Source: Eublepharis macularius | Lineage: Eukaryota; Chordata; Lepidosauria; Squamata; Eublepharidae | Reading direction: 5' to 3' | Assembly: GCF_028583425.1 (NCBI RefSeq) | Contig: NC_072792.1 | Span: 16,915,676-16,979,675, forward strand | Length of the DNA stretch: 64,000 nt | Shown here: positions 34,814 to 45,700 of the stretch, one piece after another | Layout: each line of letters begins with the position of its first letter | Position numbering within the stretch: the stretch's first letter is position 1 | Made by a program: the position numbers and the translations under genes | Notes under the pieces: generated by a model | The model's database searches: none | Told to the model about the DNA's origin: nothing | What the model saw: only the letters and a program-made list of their open reading frames with translations

Positions 34814-35225
34814 TAGGGATGCCAGACCCCTGGAGGGGGTGGGGGATCCGCCCCCCACCCCCACATCCCACCCCCACTTACCTGGCCAGTGGGGGGGCAC
34901 GCACCTTCTGTGCACACTCCCCTGTGGCACTGCGTGCTCCTGTGCAGAGCAGCCAGCTGGATCAGGCTGTGGAACACAGAAGCACTCCCGTGCTCCACAG
35001 TGGCCCCAATCTGTGCCAAAATGGGCGCAAAACAACCCCAATTTGGGCCAAAACAGGCACTTTTGGGGCCGTTGCGCAGCACAGGAGCGCTCCTGCACTC
35101 TGCAGCAGCCCCAATCCGAGCCCTTGCGGAGTGTGGGCACGCTCCCAGGGGCTGCATGATAACATCACTCCCCACCACAAGGAGCCAGTCCCCCACCGGG
35201 AGGTTAAGAGGGACCGGCAACCCTA
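34814..35225. mobile_element. hAT-like element with YAGGGTTGCC ends, interior type 3 (412 bp)
   Basis: Ends TAGGGATGCCAGACCC and GGGACCGGCAACCCTA. The duplication GGTGCATA (34806-34813) against GGTGCGTA (35226-35233) matches at 7 of 8 positions. The GC-rich interior has 'gcacaggagcgctcctgcac' and 'ccccaatttgggccaaaaca', matching the element at 25150 but not the short MITEs. Confidence 0.88.
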
Positions 35226-35233
35226 GGTGCGTA

Positions 35234-36524
35234 TGAACTTAGATTGCCAACTAGCCTGGAGAAAAATGTCCCGTTCCTTTAACAAAGGCTTCATGTGTGG
35301 AAACGGACAGTTGAAGCTTTTCAGGACAAAGAAGTAAATAACATGATCTGGTATTTGCTGCAGATCGAAATGATCTTAAAGGAGCAGCGAGCAGGATTTG
35401 TTTAAAAGGGCCTCCAGTTTCCTTTGTTACCAAACACCCCATCCCACAGACCTCACCCTGGATTCTTTGCCTGAAAATACTGATTCCAGTAGGTGCTTTT
35501 GTCTGAACAAACACAGTGCGCCTTCCTCCTCACACTTTTGTTAACATCCTAATTCAGCACAACACACAGGCCCAGCCTGTGCTGTGTCATCATGAGCCTT
35601 AGAACACCTTTCTCCTCAACTATTTCTACAGAAACGTCCTTCAAAATCCTCCCTAGTGTTTGAAATAGAAGTCATTTCAGGGTTTTTTTTTATTTTAAAC
35701 ATGCTGATTCAGAACACTATTTTGTGTTTCTACAGCTCAATGAGATCTTTGCGCAAGCCACCTCAGTCCCGGTCTGTTGTGATAATATTTACCAGAGAGG
35801 AAATCCCAGATTTCTGATACGTGGGCCACACACTTCTTCTTACTGAGAATAAATACATTCAGGGAAATGATGTGGGAGGTTATGAAGAAAAAGTGGGGCT
35901 GGGGGAATGTAAGCATCCACAATGTCTAGTTAAAGAAGATATGTATCAAAACGCCAGCCAAATAACATTTTTGTTTGAGCCTCATGGAAGCTTAAAGACT
36001 CAAACACTCAGCCATTAGTTTCTCAGGAGCTTGTGAGGGATTAAAGTTTGTTTTAATCAACTGCTAAAGCAGAGAGGAAGGCCAAACCCTTGCTAGTAGC
36101 AACAGGGGCAGCAGGGGACTTCATAGAGGCTTGGCTTTGATAGCAATCTAGCCAATGAAAAGGGATGCTTGACATTCACAGCAAGGCCACAGGTGCGTGG
36201 CAACCTTTGGGAGACACACAGGGACAAAACATGAAAATCACATGAGGCTTTGTACCTCCCTGCGTACAGTTATTTTGTCTAAACCTCCCAGGGGAAACAC
36301 TGTCAGGGTATAAAGAGTGAAAACTAAGGAAATTATTACAGAAAGCCTTTCCGGATGCCCAGTGTTCAAGAATCAGCACCTTACAGGAATTTCTTTGCCA
36401 AGGCTGGATCCCAATTCTATATCTTTCCCTTTCTGGAAACCAGTCCTACAAGAAGTTACAGAATAACAAGGAATTTTAAGGGTATGTCTGCTGGAATTCC
36501 AAACTCTCTTCCGTTTTCATTGTT
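35234..36524. other. Unassigned intronic sequence
   Basis: Nothing recognised. Confidence 0.5.
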
Positions 36525-36532
36525 CTCTGAAC

Positions 36533-36839
36533 TAGAGATGGGCATGAACTGAAATGCGAACCAAAATTAAGCACAAACCAGGCCGGTTCGTGGTTAGTGA
36601 ACCACGGTTCGTCAGATCACATTTCTGATGAACCGCCACGAACTTTAGGCTGGTTCGTTTGGTTCATTTTTTTGGTTCATCACTGCAGACAGCCTGGTGC
36701 CAATCAACCAGTTTCCTAGGCAACAGGGGATGGACTTCCTGCAGATCTTCTTCTGACCCGGAAGTGAACTTCTGCTGGCCCAGAAGTGACCTTCACGAAC
36801 CACATGGTTCGGTTTTTTTCCGGTTCGTGCCCATCTCTA
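36533..36839. mobile_element. hAT-like MITE, AGAGATGGGCA type (307 bp)
   Basis: Ends TAGAGATGGGCATGAACTG and CCGGTTCGTGCCCATCTCTA. A perfect 8-bp duplication CTCTGAAC flanks it (36525-36532 and 36840-36847). The interior has many 'ggttcgt'/'acgaacc' half-sites (about ten), unusual for a 300-bp element. Confidence 0.92.
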
Positions 36840-36847
36840 CTCTGAAC

Positions 36848-37799
36848 TTCCAAAGAAGCTTTTTGCTCAAGTCTCCTTTCCACCATACAGACTCCAACCA
36901 TCGATTTTCTTCCTGTTCAGAAATATTCAATGGCTGAAGGTGCTTTAGCTGTGTTAGGTTGATGAACAAGTTATCTTTGTGGTAACTTTGTCTACCATTC
37001 CTGATATTCTCACTGAGTAACCCTAGATATGTTTCTGAAGAACTTCAAATTGGTTTTGTTTTGTTTTTCAGAACACAGGATAAAAAACACTAGTGTAGCT
37101 GACAAAAAGTGATGGATTTCCATGAAATCCATCACCTGTTTTCCCAATATGCCACTGGATCACTGTCAGTTTTTAAAAACTAGTATCTTTTATTGGAAGA
37201 CATGGAGTAAGGGGGGGCTGTGTGTGTATCTCCCCCTCTCACCTCATTCTGCATTTCTAGTGACTGACAGCCCGTGGCTTTTGTAGCATACAAATGGCAG
37301 AAGAAGTCGTGGGGGGAAGGAACGTTTCAAACTGAAATGTTTGACAGACTTAACAGCTTTTTGAAATAAAACCTGATGAAATCTCGAACAGAAAAAAAAA
37401 GTCTATCTCCACGGTACATGAGAGATTACATTTCAACAGGCCAGGTTTGCTCTCCTTTAACTTATGCAGATTGCGCTTTATTTATTTATTTCCCCAACAC
37501 TCTATTTTCTAAAAAAAACAAAAAAATACAAAAAGGGACTGCTGCAAAAGCTTTTTATTGACAGCTCTTCTACCTCCTGCAGCTCTGGATGTTGAAAGCT
37601 TCAGCACGAGATACACATAAGGGTTACTTTTGTCACAATCTGAAAGCAATTTCAAAGCCTGTTACTGGAAAATCCCACAGATGAAATTCCTGATTCTGCC
37701 CATAGCATCTGAAACAAAATTAAAAGAGGAACTAAAGGCCAAATTAGATATGACGGTGATGTCCTTACAGCCACCACTAGGACACTGCTGGTATTTTAA
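36848..37799. other. Unassigned intronic sequence
   Basis: Nothing recognised. Confidence 0.5.
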
Positions 37800-37878
37800 A
37801 ATCAAAAAGAGTCCAGTAGCACCTTTAAGACTAACCAATTTTATTTTATTGTAGCATAAGCTTTCGAGAATCAAGTAA
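37800..37878 (-). repeat. Tail of the 10748-type retroelement
   Basis: On the minus strand: 'ttgattctcgaaagcttatg', then 'ggttagtcttaaaggtgcta', 'ctggactctttttga'. Only the extreme 3' end is present. Confidence 0.6.
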
Positions 37879-38789
37879 TTTTAAAATGCCACGAGGAACC
37901 AATCCTGATTGAGGCCACAGCGTGACAGGCTGAGGTGCTCTTATCCCCCACCTCTGTACCACCTGCTGAAATGGCCACAACCCTTTCTCATGCATGGTTG
38001 TTTAGGCAGTTGAAAAGGCATGTGGAGGGGGGACAAAGCCGCCATATTGCAGTCCCTCACAACATTTTAAAATTTAAATTAAATGGTGGCAGCACCCTCA
38101 TGGCTACAATTATGCCAGTTCAGCCCTCAGAATTTGCTTCTGAGTAGAAACTGAGGGCCAGTTCACACGCAGGTGCTCTAGACTCGCAGTTGTAACCTCA
38201 GGGTTATTTTTTTTAGGTGTACAATCAAATGTACTAAGAGTTCAGCAACCACACGCAAACAGGAACACGTACAAGCAGCTGCCGTGTTGTGTAAAAAGGG
38301 GAAACGCGTATTTGCCAAACACACACACACAACCTTGCTGTATGAAAACAGCAACACAATGTTCAGTTTGTGCACACCAAAGCTCTGTGCTGATGGTAAA
38401 TACAAATTTGGTAGAGCCCTTTTCACACAGCTTAGCAACCACATGTACTGGGAAGATTGTGAGCAATGCATACTCCTTGTACACTTGGCTGTAACATTTG
38501 AAGAACTCTTTTCATATGAGATTAAGGCATTGGAGACCAAGCACCAGAGATGACGCTTACATGTCACCTCAACATGCTGTAAACCTCCTATCATGTTGTT
38601 CCTCAGGCTGTCCTAACTCAGAAGAAGAGTTTTGTGGTGATGAGAGAGGCAGGATAACTCTGCTCTGTTGATGGAAAATTTAATCTGGATCCCACCCAGA
38701 TTCTGCCCTGAAAAACTCTGAAAAGGAGAACGCAGCAGTTGTATGGAGATGGTATTATAAGATGACCATTATCTTATTCATCTAACTCT
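37879..38789. other. Intronic sequence with possible old MITE
   Basis: A stretch starting 'gagggccagttcacacgcag' at 38154 looks like the end of a foldback element of the 'GGGCCAG...ACACG' kind, but I cannot find its partner. Otherwise nothing recognised. Confidence 0.35.
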
Positions 38790-38907
38790 GGCCGTTTCCA
38801 CACGGCTTAACTTGTTCTGGAAAACAGCAAAATCTCGCACGAAATCACGAATCTTCGTGCGAGATTTCGCTGTTTTCCAGAACAAGGTAAGCTGTGTGGA
38901 AACGGCC
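38790..38907. mobile_element. Hairpin MITE (GGCCGTTTCCACACGG type, 118 bp)
   Basis: Nearly perfect foldback: GGCCGTTTCCACACGGCTTA with TAAGCTGTGTGGAAACGGCC, and inner 'ctggaaaacagcaaaatctc' with 'gagatttcgctgttttccag'. The arms are over 50 bases with a short loop. The flanks do not show an obvious duplication. Confidence 0.85.
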
Positions 38908-38937
38908 CTAATTTTCTTAGGCAATACAATTTTTGTT

Positions 38938-39162
38938 TTTATTTATTTATTTACTTCATTTCTCCCCTTTGGAGATCCAAAGAGGCTGACATAATTCTCC
39001 TCTCCTCCATTTTACCCTCACAACAACCTTGTGGGGTAGGTTAGGCTTAGCGTGACTGGCCCAAGGTTACCAAGTATGTTTCTATGCCCAACTGGAGATT
39101 CAAACATGAGTCTCCCAGCTCTTAGTCTGGCACTCTAACTATTGTACTCCACTGTCTCCTTT
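38938..39162 (-). repeat. tRNA-derived SINE
   Basis: Reverse copy: AT-rich tail 'atttatttatttacttcatt' at the left, body 'cctcacaacaaccttgtggg', 'gactggcccaaggttaccaa', and head 'tctggcactctaactattgt' at the right. Diverged. Confidence 0.75.
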
Positions 39163-40444
39163 AACGTGTATGGAATATGCTATGTTGGAACAGTTAAATT
39201 GTCTGTGTGGAGAAGAAGAGTAATAGATTATGGGGTGGGAAGATTCTGGTAGGAATGAGAAAAAAAATCTGAGGGAGGAATTAGGAAAACAATTAATTTG
39301 GTGGAATTCATTCTGAAAGAAGAAGACAGAGCCATGAATAAGTCGGGGGTGCCGAGAACAGAATAATGTGCTACAGAAGAAGTGGAGGATGAACTGAGAG
39401 TATCTGAGAGGGTCAGAGGAGAAGAAAAAAACATGTTTGGGAGCAAATAAACAGGGGGAAATATCAAATGGGGAGAGCTAAACATTTTCTGTTGAAATCA
39501 ACCTGCCTTAAGAAAGACTGCCTGCTGTGTAAATATCTCTGGTAAGGAAAAGCCTCTTTCACTGATGCAAGAAAACCTGAACAGTCTCCGTTAACAATGC
39601 ACAACACAGGAAAGGAGAGGAAAGAACGCAGGACAGTCTGTGCGCAGGGGGTTAGCTTGAGCTGGTCAGCTCTTTCCTCACCTCAGGTCCTGACCCCAAA
39701 ACCTCCATTACTGTTGTCTGCACTGCGGCCTTAAAACAAAAGATTTATTTCTCCTTCCTTGCAAAGACTGCAGGCCCCTTCCAAAGGAAACGAGATTCCA
39801 AATCAGCGCCCTATTCGTTAACTTTTGGATCAAAGGCCAGATTCCGGTGTGATATTTCTTACAAAGCCACAAACTATGTGATTAAACTGCAAAGTAGCAT
39901 TTGTGAGCAATTTGTGTTTGTGTGCTGGCTGCAGAGAAACAGAATTCCTCTTTTGAAAATATTAGCTATTTGCCACTTAAGAACCTGTGCGTTATTTGTC
40001 CTCATTGTGAGAATTTCTCCTTGTTCTCCCCTGTCTTAGGAAAGGGAAGTCTGTGGGGCCCTGATCCAGGGCTTTCCCTCCCATGATCGGAGCTCTGAAA
40101 TGGGATCCCATAAGAAGGTCAAGCTGTACCACCACCACCCCTTTTGACAGCTATTCAAAATAAACCAGTTTGTTGACTCTTATTTTAGAAAAAGATCTTC
40201 AGAAGATGGCCATTTGGAGTAGACAGATAATAGAGTGTTTAGCTCTTTTGGGCCCTGTAGCTTTTTTTGCTCAAAATCAACCTGCCATGGGGAGCAACAG
40301 TTCTCATCCATATCCACTGCTTCAATCTGCTCCCTTACCAAAGTTGTTCAAGAGGTGGGGGGAGAACCCACCTATTGTCAGAGCTCTCTTACTCATGAAC
40401 AGTTAACCTAACTTTCACCATGCTGTGTTCAGTATTGAATGATG
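39163..40444. other. Unassigned intronic sequence
   Basis: Nothing recognised. Confidence 0.5.
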
Positions 40445-40744
40445 GGCCATTTCCACATGCTCTTAAAGAATTGGCCCACTCGCCAAACTCTGGAGGGTTT
40501 TTTCACTCCCTCCATATGTCTCCGATTTCAGAGCAGAAGCAGGCTGTTTGGCTTCTGTTTTTTTCAGCATCTTTTCCGTGAATGCAATTTCTTGCACTTT
40601 CCTGTGCCCCCCAAAAGATGCCGGAAAAAAATGGAAGCCAAATGGCCTGCTTCCACTTTGAAATCGGAGACGTACAGAGTGAGTGAAAAAACCCACCAGA
40701 GTTCAGTAAGTGGGTCGTCTCTTTAAGAGCATGTGGAAATGGCC
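40445..40744. mobile_element. Hairpin MITE (GGCCATTTCCACATG type, 300 bp)
   Basis: Arms of about 130 bases: GGCCATTTCCACATGCTCTT pairs with AAGAGCATGTGGAAATGGCC, and 'tctccgatttcagagcagaa' pairs with 'ttccactttgaaatcggaga'. The outer bases are related to the element at 38790, with a different interior. Confidence 0.85.
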
Positions 40745-41405
40745 ACGGTCACATTGCTATAAAGAGTAAGGTTCACCAAGAAGGTTCTCCAAGCAATAAA
40801 AATCTATTTTAATCAACATTACTTTTGTTAAGGATATTTAAAATATGCATTGAAAACTCTCTTTGCTGGTTAATTATTCCATTTGTAAAAGATAAGTTGA
40901 TCCATTAAAATCCCTGCTATTAGGTAATGCTGAAGAATAAAATTGTTCACAGATTTTACAAATAAAAAAAAAAAATCATGGATCCTGTTTTGGAGAGGTA
41001 GAACAGCCAGGGTTTTTTGGACACTAAAAGAATTAAAAACAAGCACAGAGATGTGATGGTCTACTCATAAGAGACATGGTTTTTAAAAAGTAACACCACA
41101 GGATAATAATTAAAAGAACACACAATGGAGCCTACCCTTTCTTGGCTTATATTAGCCCTTACCAAAATATTGTCGTTACCAATAAGATGTGTATAGCAAA
41201 AGACAGAGACTGGGAATGCTCATTTCAAATGTGATTTGCTCCAAATCATACTAAGCATTGCAAAGCACCTAATGTGCATTCAGAAACACATCTGCATCCA
41301 GACTGCACGGACTGTTGCTATCCCACATGCATGCTGTTTTGGAGTAATTGCACGTAGATGTTTTCTTTTTCACTGCAGTTCAACATGCATAGATTTTATG
41401 CAGAC
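40745..41405. other. Unassigned intronic sequence
   Basis: Nothing recognised. Confidence 0.5.
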
Positions 41406-41408
41406 TTT

Positions 41409-41612
41409 GGCCGTTTTCACACTGTCTATAAATCGTGCAAGACTCACAGAAGGCTGCCGGCTTCCTCGCACGATTTTTAACACCATCCGATTACAAAACG
41501 CCGTAAATCACTGTTTGTGGCGTTTTGTAAACAGATGGCGTCAAAAGTTGCGTGAGAAAGCCAGCAGCCTTCCGTGAGTCTCGTGTGATTTATAGACAGT
41601 GTGAAAACAGCC
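41409..41612. mobile_element. Hairpin MITE with 3-bp duplication (204 bp)
   Basis: Ends GGCCGTTTTCACACTGTCTA and TAGACAGTGTGAAAACAGCC; inner 'gcaagactcacagaaggctg' pairs with 'cagccttccgtgagtctcgt'. TTT flanks both sides. Arms are about 95 bases. Third member of the GGCCNTTTxCACA group. Confidence 0.85.
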
Positions 41613-41737
41613 TTTGTGAGGCGGACTATGTAAACGATAGCCTTAAAGCTACCAGCATATAGTGCTCTCCACATGTGCTCAGGATACTTACTGTGACAAC
41701 CATGCAGCTTCATGAAATAGCACACTGTGGGCCAAAC

Positions 41738-41880
41738 TACACATTATACCTTACTCAAGTTCACCACGGGGACTTGCAGCCACAGCCAAGCTGCAAGTCG
41801 CTGGTGGCAACTCCTGCGTGAGAGCACATCAGCTGCAGGTTCCTGATGGGGAAAATAAAACGCCCCCATGCCCCCAAGCC
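41738..41880. repeat. Half of a GGGCCAA foldback element
   Basis: Starts 'gggccaaactacacattata' like the GGGCCAAGCTACAC ends, and has an internal palindrome (acttgcagccacagccaagctgcaagt region). No matching right end was found. Confidence 0.45.
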
Positions 41881-42587
41881 ATTTCAGCTCCCTAAAACAG
41901 TGGTGCCAAACTCTCGATCCAAATTGGGCCCCTGCGGTGCTTTTTACATAGTGAGCACCACGTGGCAACTTAAAGAATTTTCAAGAAAATCAGATAAACC
42001 AGATTGCCAGTAGAAATCAAGCAAGTTTCAAGAACAATTACTGATGGCTTAGGTTGGTGGTTCAACGTCTCACATTAGATTTTTGTTAACCTTTTTGTGT
42101 ACATCTATGCCTGTGACCAATGCACTAGGGGAAGCTCTCTCTCTCTCTCTCTCTCACTGGACTGGCCTCTGTGATCTACAAGTACCAAAGGTAACTCTGA
42201 GAACATATAAACTATCATAAACATATGAGCTATCAGCTCCAGTTACATTGTTCATGAGAACAACGGGACTACATTCACACGTCATGAACAAGCCAGATAG
42301 TCTAGCGATGGAACAACCTGGTTTCTTTCGGGGCTCAAACATCCATTGATTCCCAGGTAAGGAGAGCACCCAATTTGTCGAAGAGCTGGAATTCAAATGT
42401 CACAACAAATCTAGGTTATATCTGAGAGAGGAGCTGGAAAGAGGCCATGAAACTGAGACTAAGCTTGGGTGCATTCTCACCAGGGCCAAACCATTTTTTT
42501 TGTGAAGTTGTGATACAGTCTAGAATAGTCACATCACATATAAGAACTAGCCCATATACAGTGCAATCCTAAAAGGGAGTTAACTGA
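41881..42587. other. Unassigned intronic sequence
   Basis: A (TC)n run lies at 42137-42155; otherwise nothing recognised. Confidence 0.5.
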
Positions 42588-42705
42588 GGGCCAAGCTACA
42601 CATGACGAATGACACTTGAACGGCAAGTGGATTGAGTGGAGGGCAAGTGAACAGGGAGGAATACACTTGCCGTTCAAGTGTCATTCGTCATGTGTAGCTT
42701 GGCCC
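42588..42705. mobile_element. 118-bp hairpin MITE, Harbinger-like
   Basis: Same orientation as the copy at 12844 and different from it at about three positions, the arms here being even more symmetric. It is therefore a recent arrival. Confidence 0.88.
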
Positions 42706-45700
42706 CCAGTCTAAGCCCCTTGGTGGATAATGCAGGGACAAGTTTTGGGGACACTTCAAGCCACAACATGAGCCTAGCAAGATGGTTTGAAGGGTCACGA
42801 TTTATACAGACCTGGCAAATACCAAGAAGAATCTCAGAGTATGAACATTCATGACCTTCCCAACCCAATGAGAGTTCATCAGGAGGAAGCCCCGCCATCA
42901 GCAAGAGACATGGCCAGAACAGATATGGTTGGAGCAGGATCACTTGGGGCTACATGTTAATAGATTACAAAATATTTCACATTTGCATACAGGGAAACTT
43001 ATCAAAGACATTTTTCTCGGTAGGAACTCTCAGCACACAAAGGGATCTCCTGTATTAATCTTTCCCTCGGAGACTCCCCTGAATCAACAACTGTGCTGAA
43101 GGAAGGAGCACAGGGACGTTTGTGAAGGATGAGGACGCTTCTCCGACTACAGTAGAGAAAGATCTTTGGGGATAACAGGTGCAATGGAAGAAACACGTCA
43201 AATCTAGATTAGTACAGTATCTCTTTGCATCGTGGGGGGTGAGGGGAATTTTCAATTTATGCCTAGTCCTTGATGCCTACAAATCAAGAGCCAGGATTCG
43301 ACAAACATAATTAGATTACACAAGAGTCAGTCCAACTCACGCCTGAATGAAACACAGTTTATGGATCACTACCCGCTGTTTAGGATTATTGGGTTGGATC
43401 CGATCAATCATGAATGGAACGAGTTAATGAAACCAGATCTCTTCCTGTTGCAGCCACCTAAGCCTGCTGAAAAGCTGCTCCTGAAGATCAGTAGACTGTG
43501 CAGGCCAAGGCAGACTGGGGAGAAGGAGTGCTACCGTCAGAAGGGAGGCTCCATATAAACTGTCCCTCCAGGCTTGTTCAAGCTCTTGCTCATTTGCAAA
43601 AACAGTGATTTCTGCGGCCTCCCACTAGAGTGGCTGTCCCACTGTGTTCCCAGCTGTCCCCAGACATGAAGTTGTTCTGTTCACAGCTTAGCAGATCCAA
43701 CCTGATAATATGTTTTATGAAGTTTCATAAGTAAAAGATTGGCAGGTCCCTGGCTGCATGGAGCCAAGGAACACCACACTGTAAATGAAGGTGGCAGTCG
43801 GTATCTCTTCTCAGAAAACTCTCCCTAGCAAGAATAAAACCTAAAACTCAGTTTTACTCGGTGAGCAGGACAGTTTATTACGTGAAATACGGAACATGCT
43901 AGCCTTTCTCCTGCCCCAAACCAAATTTCAGCATAATTTTAGTGGAAGTCGAATTGTGCACTTAAAAAGTTGTCAAATGTAAATGGGTCACTGTTTTCCT
44001 ATCTTAAACATCTGTTGTTTATACCCAAGAAAGCACACTAGGGGCAAAGAAATTAATTCCCCAATTGCTGTCAACCGAGTTAAGGAACAGCAATAAACAG
44101 CTTACTGTAAAGCCGCTAGCTACAATAAAACTGCTGTCAATAAAGTGCGGCTGATATGGTTTTGCTGTGCCAGAAAAATACATCCTTTGAAAATGAAAAT
44201 CTGAAATGGTAACTAGAAGAGCCTTCCTTGTCCCTGTACACAAAGGAACTATATCATGAAACTCTGATAGCACCAAATGCGATGCATCTTTATTTTCTCC
44301 TCTGAGCGATACCATTTTAAAAAGTTATACACAGCACATCAATGGGAAAACAAACACAAATAATTCATGCACACATATACACAACCCACATGCGCACAAA
44401 TACAGTGAGTTAATTTTTTTAAAAAAAAAGAAGGAAGAAAGAAAGAGAGAAGATTCTTGGGGCTTTAACTGTCTCTTCATACCGTGTTCTAGTTTACTAT
44501 TTCCACTGCTGCTATTGAAAAATGGTATTATTGCTTAAGATTATATTCCGAATTCTATTACGAACGGCTGTTTTAACCGCCTCCCTGCTTCTGGAAGATC
44601 TTTTCAGCTGAAGTTTTTCACACTTGGTCTCAGCTCAGAGACATATTTCTTTAGAAAGTTGAATCAAATCTGTTAACCTTTTTTTAAAAAAGATATATGG
44701 CTGGGGAGGGGGGTGATATATTTCCACGGTCCTTCCAAGATTCTTTGGTTACACGCATATATATTGATGTAACTGAAAACAGGCACATGTTATAAGCACC
44801 CCCAGTGCACCACTTATTCGCTGACCTGTTTTCACAGATAGGCAAAATCATTCTAAAAAACAAAATCAAAAATCAAAGCATTTTAACTGGCATCACCCAA
44901 GTGGTTATGTTCAAAAAACCCCATTTCACGGAGCATTTGCACAAGGACAGCTGCTTTCTACCCCTCGTTTTATGAGGACACTTAATAGAGGTTTTGGTTT
45001 TCTTTCTTTTTTTTATATACAGTAAATATAAGAAAATAAATCATGCTGCAACAAGCCACCTGGGATGGGACTGTGTCTTCTTTAGTTATGTGAAGAATTG
45101 GCCTGCTGCAGTTTTCTGTACACACTCGAGGGAACCCTGATGGACTCCATATATATTTTACAGCTATCTACGCTGTTATTTAAGTGCCCACCTTGTCCGG
45201 TTTTATGGAAGACGTCTTGGTGTTCTGTTGGGCAAGCGTCCATAAAAGCAACTGGGAGTGCAAAAGTAATTAATACACAGCTCATAACAATCGCTGCTCC
45301 ATTCTGGGACACAAACACTGCAACCTGGAAGGGATGCCATTCCATTGTTGGCGTTTCTGGCAATGGGTTTAAAGTAGCAGAGCAGATCCAATTTCCTATC
45401 CAAAATACTAGAAGTGTTGTTTCTTCACGGATCTAGACTCTTAGTTCTTCCATTCCCAATGTGGCTCCAGTCGTTTTGTTCTACTTGGAGCAAAAAAAAA
45501 AAAGGGGGGGGGAATATTGTAAACCAGGCCCCTTCAGATATTTTGTGGGACCACCCAACTTGTGACCGGCTCCCCGGCTCTTACTCTGGGAGTCGTATCT
45601 AATCTCAGCTCCAAATTATGTTTTGCCACCACGAGCAACCAACGAGAACTTTTGCCACTCAATAATTCTGCTCTGGAACTGACAAAACCTCAGCCAGGCA

